A DNA stretch of 64,000 bases from Anaerolineae bacterium (lineage in GTDB: Bacteria; Chloroflexota; Anaerolineae; SpSt-600). Below are positions 37,152-46,584 of the stretch, one piece after another (the first letter of the stretch is position 1; each line of letters starts with the position of its first letter). The notes under the pieces were generated by a model. That model saw nothing but the letters and a program-made list of their open reading frames with translations, did not search any database and had not been told where the DNA came from. The stretch is from assembly GCA_025062375.1 (NCBI GenBank), contig JANXAG010000008.1:1-64000 (forward strand), given 5' to 3'. Position numbers and translations under genes: made by a program.

Positions 37152-38032
37152 TTAGCTGTTACCTCTTGCACGATTGGCTCTTCCTGTCGGCTCACAATGA
37201 ATATTCCTGTTAAGACAATTATACCTCCGATTAACTCCAGAGGCAAAGGCGTCTCCCGGAGTATGAAGTAAGCCAAGAGGGTAGCACCAACAGGTTCTCC
37301 CAGAGTGGCAACGGTAACTAGGGTTGAAGAAAGGTAACGGAGAGCCCAGTTGAAGGAGGAATGGCCCAGAATCTGAGGGACGAGGGCCAGCAGTAAAAAC
37401 ATAAGATATGTGCGGAGGCTGTAACCGGTGAAGGGGTGGCGGGCTATTATGGAGGCTAAAATCAAAGAAGCAGCTGCCGTGCAGTAAGTAGGATAAATGT
37501 AAGCAAGGATGGATAAGCGGCGCCGCAGAGCTTTGCCAATAAGGAAATACCCCGAGACCGCCACCGCTCCCAGAAGGGCAAGGATATCTCCCCAGAGGGC
37601 TCCGAGGCTTACCTCTAAGCCCCCTGCGCCTATTATGCTGGCTCCCAACATGGCTAAAAATATTCCTGCAATCTTCAATGGGGATAACCTTTCTCCATAA
37701 AGAAAGTGGGAGGCGATGCCTACAAAGAGAGGGGAAGTGCTTACCAGAACCACTGATGCTGCTACTGAAGTGTATTCAAGGGAAGCAATCCAGGTGGCAA
37801 AGTGCGCCCCGAGGAAAAGTCCGGAAAGGATTGCCAGACCCAGATCTCTGCGGGAAAGGGAAAGAAGCTCATCCCGCACTTTGGACCAGACCACAGGGGT
37901 AAGGACTAAGGAAGCGATAGTAAGCCTATAAGCCCCAATTACCAGGGCAGGGGCATCAGCTAAGCGTATGAAAATGGAAGCAAAGGATACGGAGATAATG
38001 CCTACTAAGAGGCCAAGATATGCTGCTTTCAT
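37148..38032 (-). CDS. DMT-superfamily (EamA) transporter
   Basis: A 294-residue membrane protein with about ten hydrophobic segments in two EamA halves (GIISVSFASIFIRLADAPA ... AAVSGYFLIGK...). It is probably an exporter of a metabolite or amino acid. The frame is open to 38116, but the ATG at 38032 has GGAGGATTC directly upstream and begins MKAAYLGLLVG, which removes a non-hydrophobic leader. It ends in a cytoplasmic tail rich in Glu. Confidence 0.85.
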   Translation of the reverse strand: MKAAYLGLLVGIISVSFASIFIRLADAPALVIGAYRLTIASLVLTPVVWSKVRDELLSLSRRDLGLAILSGLFLGAHFATWIASLEYTSVAASVVLVSTSPLFVGIASHFLYGERLSPLKIAGIFLAMLGASIIGAGGLEVSLGALWGDILALLGAVAVSGYFLIGKALRRRLSILAYIYPTYCTAAASLILASIIARHPFTGYSLRTYLMFLLLALVPQILGHSSFNWALRYLSSTLVTVATLGEPVGATLLAYFILRETPLPLELIGGIIVLTGIFIVSRQEEPIVQEVTAK

Positions 38033-38148
38033 TGAATCCTCCTTTTGGGAAAATGAAAAAAAGGGCACAAATTTCACCGCTGGGAAAAGGAAAAATTTAG
38101 GGAGTTTATGCTTCAACTTCAGGCCCCTTTGCGCCCGAACAGGCTTCG

Positions 38149-40644
38149 TTATTCTCTGAAACCTTCAATTATGCGAGCGTATTTTTCGGCCAGATTATTG
38201 GCTTCAGCACGGGATCCAGCCTCTGAGTAGACATGGAAGGAGGGTCTATCAGGATCGGGATGGATCAGAACCCAGGTTTCTTCCCCAAGCCATATCCTGA
38301 TACCGTCAATGTTATCGTGAGGAGCGTCCTTGTATTGCTCGTTCAAAAGCCGCATAACCTGGCCTTTGGATTCCCAGGAGCATGAGACTTCGCGATGCAT
38401 AAGGTGGAAGGAGGGGATTGAGTCTATCACCTCCGAAAGTTTTACTTTCTGAAGCGCAAGGAATTCCAGAAGAGTGGCCAGGGTAAAAAGAGCGTCGGGA
38501 GCGGGGTGGAAGCGAGGGAGAATGATGTTGCCTGTGCCATCGGCAGCAATTATCACTTTCTCCTTGTCCGCTGTCTCCATAAGATGTCCAAGGTCAACCT
38601 TTGTGCGGATGACTTCTCCTCCGTAGCGGGAGGCGATCTTTTCAAAGACCAGGGGCAGATTTACAGGAACAGCCACTTTTCCTGGCCCCCAAACTCTGAA
38701 AGCCAGTTCCACCATGGCTGCAGCGAATACAGGATCGGGAATGAGCCGGCCTTTGTCATCTACCACGAAAAGCTTTTCCCCTCCTACTTCAAGCCTGACT
38801 CCAAGGTCAGCTTTTACTGCAGAACATATAGAGCGAAGCTGCTCCAGGGCGGCTTCAAACTCTTCCCTGAGGATAGCAAGCTTGTTTTCGTCCAGGCTGG
38901 CGTTAAGGGTTACGGCATTGACTTTGAGTTCATTGAGGATCTCGGGCAAGACCAGAGCATTGGGAGAATTGGCATAATCCACCACGATGCGGAAGGCTCC
39001 AGCTCTTATAGCTTCAAGGTTAAGAGCAGCCAAGAAATTGGCCTTGTAGCGCTCCACAGCATCAGGGGCATATTCAATAAATCCGATTTCATTTAGATAG
39101 GCCCGGCGGAAATCCTCCTGGAAGAAAGTGCGCTCCACATTGCGAGCTTCAGACCTTGAAAGGTCAAGGCCCCGGTGATCGAAGAACTTTATATCCACAA
39201 CCCTCTGGTCGTAAGGAGATAGGCGCACATGAATTCCACCGGCGGCGTGAGTTATGCGCGTGTAGTACCGTGCTACCGGGATGGGGACCGTCCTTAGATC
39301 CAGGACGTTAATGCCAGCGGAAGGCAACCCTGAGATTATGGCCCTCTTTATCATCCTGGGGCTGCGGTGGGGGTCGCGATTTATGGTAACAGTGGAGCCT
39401 TTGGGAAGAGTTGCACCATAAGCAGCCCCCAATTTAGAGGCAAATTCTGGGGTTAAATCAACGTTAACGACACCCGTTATCCCATATCTTCCGAACAGGG
39501 TGCGTCTTACCTGCCCACCCCATATTACAGTGCTTTTAACTGTAGCTCCTGCCTCCACTTCCTTCCCAGGCCATAGCCTCACTTTGGGGTGGATGACCGC
39601 ATCCCTTTCCACAAGGCAATTATCGCCCAGGACTGCCCCTTCAAAAATAGCCACATTAGCTTTTATCGTGCACTGCCTTCCAATAACAGCACCTCTTATT
39701 TCAGCCCCCTCTCCTATATAACAGTTGCGCCAAATTATGCTTCGCTCCAGGAATGCCCTATTATCTATTACGGAGTAATCCCTGACAACAGCAGGTCCCT
39801 GAATTACAACTCCTCCCTTCACCTTAACCTCAGTCCCCAGATATACGGGGCCGTATATCTTGGCATCGGGGGCTATTTCCACTCCTTCCCCAGCCCAGAT
39901 TCCTGGCCCAATTCTGATACCGGGGTCGGGAAGATTTACTTTCCCCTGTAAGAAATCAAAGGAGGCTCTCACGTATTCCTGGATGTTTCCCACATCGCAC
40001 CAGTAGCCTGAAGCCATATAACCAAACATAGGGGCTTTTTTCTTGAGGAGCACTGGGAACAGGTCTTTGCTGAAATCAAAGGGCTGGCCTGGGGGTATGT
40101 AATCCAGAACTTCCGGTTCTAAAACGTAGATTCCGGTGTTCACCCAATCGGATATGACCTCGGCCCAGCCTGGCTTTTCCAGAAATTGGATTATGCGGCC
40201 TTCTTCATCGGTTATGACCACACCGTATTCCAAGGGGTTGGGAACACGGTAAAGGGCGATGGTGACCAGAGCACCTTTTTCCCGGTGAAAGTTAATGAGG
40301 GAACTTAGATCTATATCCGTCACCGCATCGCCGCTTATCACCACAAACGGTTCGTCCAGGAAAGGCTGAGCGTTCTTAACGCTCCCTGCTGTCCCTAAGG
40401 GTTCATCTTCTATAAAGTATATTAACTCAACCTCAAAAGCGCTTCCATCGCCGAAGTAATCCTGGATATCTTTAGCCATATATTGGAGAGTTGCAGCAAT
40501 GCGGGTCAAATTGTGGCGCTTTAGCAAGTCAAGGATATGGGCCATAACAGGCTTGTTGACCAGGGGAACCATAGGTTTTGGCCGCCCCATGGTAAGGGGG
40601 CGCAATCTTGAACCTGCTCCTCCAGCCATAACTACAGCTTTCAC
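38149..40644 (-). CDS. Mannose-1-phosphate guanylyltransferase fused to degenerate phosphomannomutase
   Basis: An 831-residue fusion. Residues 1-235 are a sugar-nucleotide pyrophosphorylase with [16 protein letters not shown] and PKPMVPL. Residues about 250-370 are hexapeptide repeats (left-handed beta helix). Residues about 380-831 have the phosphohexomutase fold. The mutase core motifs are lost: TASHNP reads VRLSPYDQ (about 472-479) and the metal loop DGDGDR reads EVGGEK (about 618-623). It is therefore predicted to be a functional nucleotidyltransferase with a non-mutase, perhaps regulatory, C-terminal half. Similar fusions occur in cyanobacteria. It lies 10 bases after iorB. Confidence 0.85.
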   Translation of the reverse strand: MKAVVMAGGAGSRLRPLTMGRPKPMVPLVNKPVMAHILDLLKRHNLTRIAATLQYMAKDIQDYFGDGSAFEVELIYFIEDEPLGTAGSVKNAQPFLDEPFVVISGDAVTDIDLSSLINFHREKGALVTIALYRVPNPLEYGVVITDEEGRIIQFLEKPGWAEVISDWVNTGIYVLEPEVLDYIPPGQPFDFSKDLFPVLLKKKAPMFGYMASGYWCDVGNIQEYVRASFDFLQGKVNLPDPGIRIGPGIWAGEGVEIAPDAKIYGPVYLGTEVKVKGGVVIQGPAVVRDYSVIDNRAFLERSIIWRNCYIGEGAEIRGAVIGRQCTIKANVAIFEGAVLGDNCLVERDAVIHPKVRLWPGKEVEAGATVKSTVIWGGQVRRTLFGRYGITGVVNVDLTPEFASKLGAAYGATLPKGSTVTINRDPHRSPRMIKRAIISGLPSAGINVLDLRTVPIPVARYYTRITHAAGGIHVRLSPYDQRVVDIKFFDHRGLDLSRSEARNVERTFFQEDFRRAYLNEIGFIEYAPDAVERYKANFLAALNLEAIRAGAFRIVVDYANSPNALVLPEILNELKVNAVTLNASLDENKLAILREEFEAALEQLRSICSAVKADLGVRLEVGGEKLFVVDDKGRLIPDPVFAAAMVELAFRVWGPGKVAVPVNLPLVFEKIASRYGGEVIRTKVDLGHLMETADKEKVIIAADGTGNIILPRFHPAPDALFTLATLLEFLALQKVKLSEVIDSIPSFHLMHREVSCSWESKGQVMRLLNEQYKDAPHDNIDGIRIWLGEETWVLIHPDPDRPSFHVYSEAGSRAEANNLAEKYARIIEGFRE

Positions 40645-40654
40645 GATCCCTCCT

Positions 40655-41236
40655 TTAAATCAATTTCCGGCCCTCTTGGAACGCTTTAAGGTTAAGTTCA
40701 AGGTACCGCTGAGGTACACGCCTCTCCAGAACTTTCTGCCACACTTCTTCAGGAACGTCCAGTAAAGATGAAAGGGCTCCCAGCAGGATAATGTTAGTAA
40801 CTCTGGCGTCCCCAAGCTCTTCGGCCTTCCGCAAAGCAGGGATAAAAAGGATTCTCCCTGCTACCTGAGAAAGGGTGTTTTTAATCCTCTCATCATCGGG
40901 ATAAGATATGGCTCCAATGTTGACAGCCACTGGGGGTATAGCATGGTCATTTACGAGAGCAGTGCCCCCTGGCCGGAGGAATTCAACGTAGCGAAGGGCC
41001 TCAAGCTTTTCCAGAGCCAATAGAAAATGTGCTTCTCCCTTTCCAATAAGGGGTGAATAAACCTTTTCACCCCAGCGAATGTGCGTAATAACACTTCCGC
41101 CTCTCTGAGCCATACCGTGGACTTCAGCTTTCTTGGCATCGTAGCCTGCTCTGAGGCCTACTTCGGTTAGGATATCGCTGGCCAGGATTGTTCCCTGGCC
41201 TCCCACTCCCACCAAAACAAAATTCAGGGGCGCCAT
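40655..41236 (-). CDS. iorB: Indolepyruvate/2-oxoacid:ferredoxin oxidoreductase gamma-type subunit (IorB-like)
   Basis: A 193-residue POR gamma-domain protein. Motifs: [15 protein letters not shown] and [20 protein letters not shown], then SPLIGKGEA, characteristic of the beta subunit of indolepyruvate:ferredoxin oxidoreductase. It would act with a large IorA subunit, which is not adjacent. It is the first gene of the ten-gene operon reaching selA. An alternative is a KorC subunit pairing with KorA at 52589, but the sequence fits IorB better. Confidence 0.8.
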   Translation of the reverse strand: MAPLNFVLVGVGGQGTILASDILTEVGLRAGYDAKKAEVHGMAQRGGSVITHIRWGEKVYSPLIGKGEAHFLLALEKLEALRYVEFLRPGGTALVNDHAIPPVAVNIGAISYPDDERIKNTLSQVAGRILFIPALRKAEELGDARVTNIILLGALSSLLDVPEEVWQKVLERRVPQRYLELNLKAFQEGRKLI

Positions 41237-41273
41237 GAAGGTCTCCCTCCAGAAACTGGATTAGCTCAATTCA

Positions 41274-41302
41274 ATTTTAACATGCACAGAAGGCAAACGC
41301 AA
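41274..41302 (-). promoter_or_regulatory. Promoter for the iorB-to-selA operon
   Basis: Minus strand TTGCGT (41297-41302), 17-bp spacer, TAAAAT (41274-41279), about 38 bases upstream of the iorB start with GGAGGGAG between. No other promoter as good is seen in the next 11 kb on this strand. The remainder of 41303-41451 holds nothing recognisable. Confidence 0.55.
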
Positions 41303-41451
41303 GAAGCCTTCGCACCAGGAGATTGTTAGCTGTAGAGGTAGTGCGCTATTTCAACCAAACCCTCAGGGGAATTGATGTAGTTTTTTTCACTCGTTGGCAA
41401 CAGCTTAAGTTCACATAGAGGTCGAGTAATCTTCAAAGGGCAATTGGAGGA

Positions 41452-42399
41452 TTATCTTTTGCGGATATAAAGCAGAAGCAAACCCAAAAGCGCCAGGGCT
41501 ACCGCAAATACAATGGCCGCAGTTCCCCCAAAGTCCCCAATCCGCTTTGCCTTGGTAAAGCCTGCAAATTTTACGGAGATTTCCCCATTTTTAGGAAGCT
41601 TCTCTCCGCTATAATTGAGAAACTCCTTCCCTTCCCGCCTGATCCTGCCAGCCATACGGGCTCCCACAACTTCCACTGAAAGGCCTACATCAGTCACGAG
41701 TATATTGTAGCTTTCCACAGGGTATAAGACAGGACGCCGCACTTCAAAGAAATCGCCCTGAACGGGTAAAGAGTATTCCAAGACTATGGGCTGAGGCATG
41801 GGACCAGGATAAACCGGTAAAGTATAAATGGCTTTTCCAGCCTCAAACCTGAGGGTATCAGAGCTAAAGTCCTGAACCCCTGAGGGCAATGGGAAGCGAA
41901 GGCTTCCCTCCTCCCCAGCTGCCAGGGTTTTCAAGCCATTGTTAGCTACAAGGTACATCTCCATAACCAGGACAATCCCTGCATCCAGATCCACGTTGAA
42001 GATAAAGTGGGCTTTTTGAATAGAAACGTCCGTGTCCCTTTCAGTGGCTTCATAAACCAGAACTGGTAGGTGAAGCTTCTGCTGCCCTTCGGTGAAGGAA
42101 AGTGCTGGGCTCCGGTAGACTATACCCTCAAAGTTTACCGCGGTTACATAAAACAAGCCCTTATTGGTATCCAAACCTTTGAAGGAAAAACGGCCTTCCT
42201 GATCTGTGACGGTAGTGAACGAAGCTTTCCCTATCCCCCGGGAATCAAAGACATGAAGGGTAACCGTTATGCCAGGGACTGGTTTGCCCTCCCGGGAGCC
42301 ATTGGTCACGTCTCCTTCCACCGTGCCGGAGCCTTGGGCTAAAGCCAGAGATACAACCAGGAATCCGCTCAGAAAGAGAAAGAAAGCGATTCTTTTCAT
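41452..42399 (-). CDS. Secreted, C-terminally anchored carboxypeptidase-regulatory-like domain protein
   Basis: A 315-residue protein with an N-terminal signal peptide (about 1-21), a CarboxypepD_reg-like beta-sandwich (about 25-105), a second extracellular beta region, and a C-terminal membrane helix (about 290-310) ending LLYIRKR. It may present an extracytoplasmic domain for cytochrome maturation, since it follows ccmF and a zinc-ribbon peptide in the same operon. Its function is unknown. Confidence 0.75.
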   Translation of the reverse strand: MKRIAFFLFLSGFLVVSLALAQGSGTVEGDVTNGSREGKPVPGITVTLHVFDSRGIGKASFTTVTDQEGRFSFKGLDTNKGLFYVTAVNFEGIVYRSPALSFTEGQQKLHLPVLVYEATERDTDVSIQKAHFIFNVDLDAGIVLVMEMYLVANNGLKTLAAGEEGSLRFPLPSGVQDFSSDTLRFEAGKAIYTLPVYPGPMPQPIVLEYSLPVQGDFFEVRRPVLYPVESYNILVTDVGLSVEVVGARMAGRIRREGKEFLNYSGEKLPKNGEISVKFAGFTKAKRIGDFGGTAAIVFAVALALLGLLLLYIRKR

Positions 42400-42400
42400 T

Positions 42401-42574
42401 TTACCCTTCTTTCACAAGCTTACGGCCACATCGGGAGCAGTATTTATCATCAGGTCTATATGGAGTTCCGCAGGACGGGCAAAGCCTCTTTTCGCCCTTC
42501 ATCCCTTTTATAAGAGGCCAGGTAACCCAGAGCAGAACTCCCAAAGCCAGTGCCACAACTGCTACCCTTTCCAT
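42401..42574 (-). CDS. Small membrane protein with zinc ribbon
   Basis: A 57-residue protein too short to stand out. The N-terminal membrane helix (about 3-22) is followed by a zinc ribbon with CPSC (32-35) and CSRC (46-49). It lies three bases downstream of ccmF and one base before the next gene, so it is very likely translated. The ribbon should face the cytoplasm if the N-terminus is outside. It may assist heme or thiol handling in the cytochrome c system; this is inference. Confidence 0.75.
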   Translation of the reverse strand: MERVAVVALALGVLLWVTWPLIKGMKGEKRLCPSCGTPYRPDDKYCSRCGRKLVKEG

Positions 42575-42577
42575 TTT

Positions 42578-44476
42578 TCAGCCTCCCCTGGGCCAGAGGG
42601 AAAGAACAGCTCCGAGGATTAACAACCCTCCCCCAACCCATATCCAGAAAACTCCAGGATTTATTTCCACTTGAAAAGTTGCCGTGCCGTCCTCCTCAAG
42701 ACCAGCCAGGATTATGTAAAGGTCTTCAGCTGGAGTGCTTCTCAGACCTATCTCACTCACCCATTGTTCAACATGGTAGTGGAAATTCTTCTCTGGGCGG
42801 ACTTCTCCTAAGAGACGATGGTGGCTGTAAACCTCCACTCTGGCCTGGAAACGTTCTTTATCGGGAAGGCTCTGATGCTGGAAGTTTACATACTTCAAAG
42901 TATAACCACCAACCTCCACCGTCTCTCCTGGCTTCAGGGAAACCAGGACGTCGGTTTTATAGAAGGACGAACCTGCAACCCCAAGAGCCAGAAGGATTAT
43001 CCCCGCGTGGGCAAGGTAGCCACCGTAGGGGCGTGGGATAAACCGGCGCTTGCGCCAGAACTCCCAGAACCCTCGGAAAAGCTCTCGAGCTACGCCGGCT
43101 CCAGAAAAACCTACTACCCCCCAGCTAAGAAGGGGAAACAGGTCTCTTTCTCCCAACAGGAAAGGTACTGCGAACCCAAGGAAAGCCCCAGCGGTGGGGA
43201 AAACAAATCGGCGAAACCATGATCCAGTGAACGTCGCTTGCCAGCTGAGCCCAGCGCAAAAGCCCATGATGAGCAGCGTCAAAGCAACCAGGGGCATGAA
43301 AGTCTGGTGGTAAAAGGAAATACCCACGTTGGCCTCGCGGCCCTGGAAGAGGAGAACAAGGGCAGGGAAAACAATTCCCAGAAAAAGCATCAATGCTTCT
43401 CCTAAAAAGAGCCAGTTCAGGAGATAAAAGGCCGTGTCCCGGGAAAGCCAGTGGCCTTCCACCCTTTTGTCCGAAAGACTTGTCCGACGCTTAAAGAAAA
43501 TTACACCGGCCAGGAGGCTCCAGAAAACGATGAAAGCCAGGAAATAAAGGCCCACAGGCGACTCGGCAAAGGCATGGACCGATTGGATAAAGCCTGAGCG
43601 AGTTACGAAAGTGGCGAAAAAGCAGAGAAGGAAGGACAGGGTTATGAGCCAGAAACTCCAATTTTTTAGATAATGCCTTCTTTCCGTCACCACCGATGAG
43701 TGCAGGAAAGCTGTGGCAGTGAGCCAGGGGAGGAGGGAAGAATTCTCCACTGGATCCCAGGCCCAGTACCCTCCCCAGCCGAGCTCAATATAAGCCCACC
43801 ATCCCCCTATGATTATTCCGGCTCCCAGAAAAACCCAGGCCACAATAGTCCAAACCCTTACCCTTCGCACCAATTCCTCAAAGGGTTTTCCAGCTAAAAG
43901 GTAAGCGATAGCATAGGCAAAGGGAACCGTTAGACCAGCGTATCCAGCGAAAATCGTTGGAGGGTGGACTACCATGCTGAGGTTTTCCAGAAGGGGGTTG
44001 AGGCCCATCCCTTCGGAAAAAGGGTGCGGAGAAAAGGAGAAAGGGTTGCTCAGCAAAGCTATGACCAGAGTGAAGAAAGCTTCCACCGCTGCCAGCACGG
44101 CTAAGGCGTAATCCTGAACGGCCTCTTCATCCTTTCGTCCGTTAATGGAAACCAGAAGAGTGAAAATTGAGAGCAACCATAACCAAAGGAGAAGGGAACC
44201 TTCCTGACCAGCCCAGAAAGCTGAAAAAGCATACAGGGGCGAAAGGGTGGTACTGGTGTGGCGGAACACGTACTCCACCGTGAAATCACGCCGCAGCAAA
44301 AGATATATGAGAGAAAAAGAAGCCAAGGTAACCAATATTGTTGTAGCCTGAAGGGCCCTCCTTGCACTTTCCCTGAGCTCTCTGTAGCCCCTGGCTCGAG
44401 CCACCAGAAAACTCAAAACAGCATAAAGACTCACCACTAAAGCCAGCTGGACGGAAGCATAGCCAATGATGGCCAT
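42578..44476 (-). CDS. ccmF: Cytochrome c heme lyase subunit CcmF
   Basis: A 632-residue polytopic membrane protein that transfers heme from CcmE to apocytochrome c. About 14-15 hydrophobic segments are visible, with the WWD heme-handling domain (GGYWAWDPVENSSLLPWL) and flanking histidines. It is followed by a C-terminal extracellular domain. The frame is open to 44521, but this would overlap ccmE; ATG 44476 begins MAIIGYASVQLAL with GGGG six bases upstream. It is co-transcribed with ccmE. Other ccm genes (A, B, C) are not in the window. Confidence 0.92.
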   Translation of the reverse strand: MAIIGYASVQLALVVSLYAVLSFLVARARGYRELRESARRALQATTILVTLASFSLIYLLLRRDFTVEYVFRHTSTTLSPLYAFSAFWAGQEGSLLLWLWLLSIFTLLVSINGRKDEEAVQDYALAVLAAVEAFFTLVIALLSNPFSFSPHPFSEGMGLNPLLENLSMVVHPPTIFAGYAGLTVPFAYAIAYLLAGKPFEELVRRVRVWTIVAWVFLGAGIIIGGWWAYIELGWGGYWAWDPVENSSLLPWLTATAFLHSSVVTERRHYLKNWSFWLITLSFLLCFFATFVTRSGFIQSVHAFAESPVGLYFLAFIVFWSLLAGVIFFKRRTSLSDKRVEGHWLSRDTAFYLLNWLFLGEALMLFLGIVFPALVLLFQGREANVGISFYHQTFMPLVALTLLIMGFCAGLSWQATFTGSWFRRFVFPTAGAFLGFAVPFLLGERDLFPLLSWGVVGFSGAGVARELFRGFWEFWRKRRFIPRPYGGYLAHAGIILLALGVAGSSFYKTDVLVSLKPGETVEVGGYTLKYVNFQHQSLPDKERFQARVEVYSHHRLLGEVRPEKNFHYHVEQWVSEIGLRSTPAEDLYIILAGLEEDGTATFQVEINPGVFWIWVGGGLLILGAVLSLWPRGG

Positions 44477-44487
44477 TACTGGACCCC

Positions 44488-44880
44488 TTACGGACTTTTC
44501 TCCTGATATCTTGAGGGGCACTTGAGGAGCAGGCCTTTGGGATTGACTTTAAAAACTCCCTCTTGAGTGTAACGCCCTTCCACAACGGCCTCGGCACCTT
44601 CCCGAAGCATATCAGGGCGGGGCCCATGGTAGATCACCGGGAGTTTACCGCTTTCATCAGCAATTTCAAAGGTGAGGGTTAAGGTTTGAGGGTCCCACTG
44701 GATAGAGCCTTCCACCACTTTCCCAGCCACCCTCACAGTCTTTCCATAAATGGAGGGAGCTTTAGCCTTCAATTCGCCCACTGTTATGTAATAAACAGAA
44801 GAACTTCCCAGCCCTGTCGCCACTAGATAAAGTAAAGCCCCCGCTATGAGAATTATCCCGACCACCAGTTTTCTGTTCAT
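44488..44880 (-). CDS. ccmE: Heme chaperone CcmE, CxxxY variant
   Basis: A 130-residue heme chaperone with an N-terminal anchor (about 5-23) and an OB-fold beta barrel (VRVAGKVVEGSI ... LTFEIADESGKLPVIYHG). The heme-attachment motif is normally HxxxY near the C-terminus; here it is C121-P-S-R-Y125, the CxxxY type known from archaea and some sulfate reducers. It lies 25 bases after pdaD and 11 before ccmF. Confidence 0.9.
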   Translation of the reverse strand: MNRKLVVGIILIAGALLYLVATGLGSSSVYYITVGELKAKAPSIYGKTVRVAGKVVEGSIQWDPQTLTLTFEIADESGKLPVIYHGPRPDMLREGAEAVVEGRYTQEGVFKVNPKGLLLKCPSRYQEKSP

Positions 44881-44905
44881 GACCCTTACCTCTTTTCAGA
44901 GCCTT

Positions 44906-45364
44906 TCAAAAGAAGATGCACGCTGCCACCACTGCAGCGCAGTTCTTCACCTTCCAGGAAACTGAAACCACGCGGAGCTCTTTTAGTTCCAGACCCCTGC
45001 GAGCCAGAGCGAATTTAACCTTATTTTCCACTTCCTTTCGCACCTCTTCCTCGCTCTGTCCAACCCCTCCGGCCTCCATAATCACCCCAAAGCCGTCCTC
45101 GCACCGCCCAAATCCCACCGCCGCCGAAATTATATCCCCTGGAGTGCAGGAGGATACCGCAGCATATACCACAGGGAGGAAAGCCCCTTTAGGCAAAGGG
45201 TTAAGTTTCTCCACAACTTCCACACCTGAAGGCATTATGCTGGAAACCTTTACCAGGTTTATATCCCCTATTCCTGCTTCCAAAAGAGCATTGTCGAAGG
45301 CATTGAGTTCTGTTTCTCCCTCTGAAGCTCCGCTCACCAGGCAGGCAAACCTTGGTTCGAACAT
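44906..45364 (-). CDS. pdaD: Pyruvoyl-dependent arginine decarboxylase
   Basis: A 152-residue enzyme that makes agmatine from arginine using a pyruvoyl group formed by self-cleavage. The processing site aligns with VSSIMPSG, giving cleavage between S41 and S42. Family blocks: SGASEGETELNAFDNALLEAGIG and PGDIISAAVGFG. The ATG at 45364 follows GGGAGGGG and fits the family start; a longer frame to 45379 also exists. It is immediately downstream of bpsA (12 bases overlap avoided), consistent with a single polyamine pathway. Confidence 0.9.
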   Translation of the reverse strand: MFEPRFACLVSGASEGETELNAFDNALLEAGIGDINLVKVSSIMPSGVEVVEKLNPLPKGAFLPVVYAAVSSCTPGDIISAAVGFGRCEDGFGVIMEAGGVGQSEEEVRKEVENKVKFALARRGLELKELRVVSVSWKVKNCAAVVAACIFF

Positions 45365-45375
45365 GGCCCCTCCCT

Positions 45376-46416
45376 TCACACCGTAGCCGTTTCTTCATCG
45401 TAAAGGTCCAGGGGAAAAACCTCAATGTCCGGGCCTGGTTTCTCCAGAAGTTCTATTCGGTAATGAGCCGATTTATACCATTCCCTCCTGGGTAACACCT
45501 GCACAGGGAGGTGCTCCCAGGCCCGCATTGATTCTATATAAGGCCAGTTGGCGTAAACATTGAAGTCGTCAATAATATCGGTTATAACCGCGCCCTTTTC
45601 CAGGAGAAAGCCCTGGATGATTCTCCATTTCTTCAGAGAAGCCTCCCGCCGGGTAAAGCCAAAGTAACCAGCACTACCAGGGCCTTTGAGGCAGGAAAGG
45701 CTGCGGCTCAGAAAAGCTTTCATCCCCTTCAGGGATTCCGTCGGGTCAGTAATAAAAGTGTCAAAAGCTCCCTGGAGCTCTTCGGGGAGGGGATAGCGTA
45801 GATCATGCTTTGTAACCTGTATCCCGAGGCCCTCTCTATCCGACACCTTCTGGATAAAATCCAGGAGCCTTTCATCAATATCAAGAACTGCTACCCTCTT
45901 AGGCACTCCGGTCAAAGCGGCGGCGATGCTCACCAGGTCATCATCCCCCAGAACTAAAAGCTCAAGGCCTGCCAGGTCTCCCTTCTGCCACATCAGAGCC
46001 ACCCTCGCTACTGTTACGTACTCCAGGACATAGCCCTGATCGTAATCCCTTATAGCGTTAGGGCGGTTTTGGGCGATGGCTTGAAATCTCTCAGCTATGT
46101 CTTTGATCAGTTCTACCGATATTCCTGTTCCTTTACAGCGAGGGCAGACAAATTCTTGGGAAGGGGCTATGCTTAGAGAGGCGGCCAGCTCTCTGCCCTT
46201 AGCGGTCAACCTCAAGGAGGAATCCTTTACCTCCACGAGCCCTTCCTGAGCCATGACCTTCCACATTTCGCAGAAAGCCATAATAGGCACATCCATCAGG
46301 TCCAGAATTTCCCACTGGTCATCGGTTCTGAGAAGGGCCTCAAAGGCACGCCTGAAATCCCGCTCCCTTACAGGGAACTTATGGGCTACCCTCTCGGCCA
46401 GAGCTCTAAGTTCCAT
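45376..46416 (-). CDS. bpsA: N4-bis(aminopropyl)spermidine synthase (branched polyamine synthase)
   Basis: A 346-residue BpsA-family enzyme (old DUF43). It adds aminopropyl groups to spermidine to make branched quaternary polyamines, which protect nucleic acids in thermophiles. It has an N-terminal winged-helix domain (about 1-85), a CPRC motif (91-94), a DYDQ block (124-127), the GDDD motif (157-160) and TDPTES. The C-terminal catalytic core is complete. It is first in an operon with pdaD, ccmE and ccmF. Confidence 0.92.
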   Translation of the reverse strand: MELRALAERVAHKFPVRERDFRRAFEALLRTDDQWEILDLMDVPIMAFCEMWKVMAQEGLVEVKDSSLRLTAKGRELAASLSIAPSQEFVCPRCKGTGISVELIKDIAERFQAIAQNRPNAIRDYDQGYVLEYVTVARVALMWQKGDLAGLELLVLGDDDLVSIAAALTGVPKRVAVLDIDERLLDFIQKVSDREGLGIQVTKHDLRYPLPEELQGAFDTFITDPTESLKGMKAFLSRSLSCLKGPGSAGYFGFTRREASLKKWRIIQGFLLEKGAVITDIIDDFNVYANWPYIESMRAWEHLPVQVLPRREWYKSAHYRIELLEKPGPDIEVFPLDLYDEETATV

Positions 46417-46452
46417 AGGAAAATTACCCCCTCAAGTTGTTTTGTGAGTAAG

Positions 46453-46480
46453 ATTATAGCTTCAAAGGGCTAAAAAGCAA
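46453..46480 (-). promoter_or_regulatory. Promoter for the bpsA-pdaD-ccm operon
   Basis: Minus strand perfect TATAAT (46453-46458), 16-bp spacer, TTGCTT (46475-46480), about 37 bases before the bpsA ATG. It is divergent from the histidine kinase promoter 40 bases away. Confidence 0.6.
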
Positions 46481-46519
46481 AAATCAGGCTTAAAAACCCC
46501 GAAGGCAAATTCCCTCTCG

Positions 46520-46548
46520 TTGCCTTCTTCCGCAGCTGAGTGTATAAT
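46520..46548 (+). promoter_or_regulatory. Promoter for the histidine kinase operon
   Basis: TTGCCT (46520-46525), 17-bp spacer, perfect TATAAT (46543-46548). Transcript start is near 46555, 30 bases before the GTG at 46585. Confidence 0.7.
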
Positions 46549-46584
46549 TTTATCAGGCAAAAGTAAAAATGTTTGAGGTTTAGA

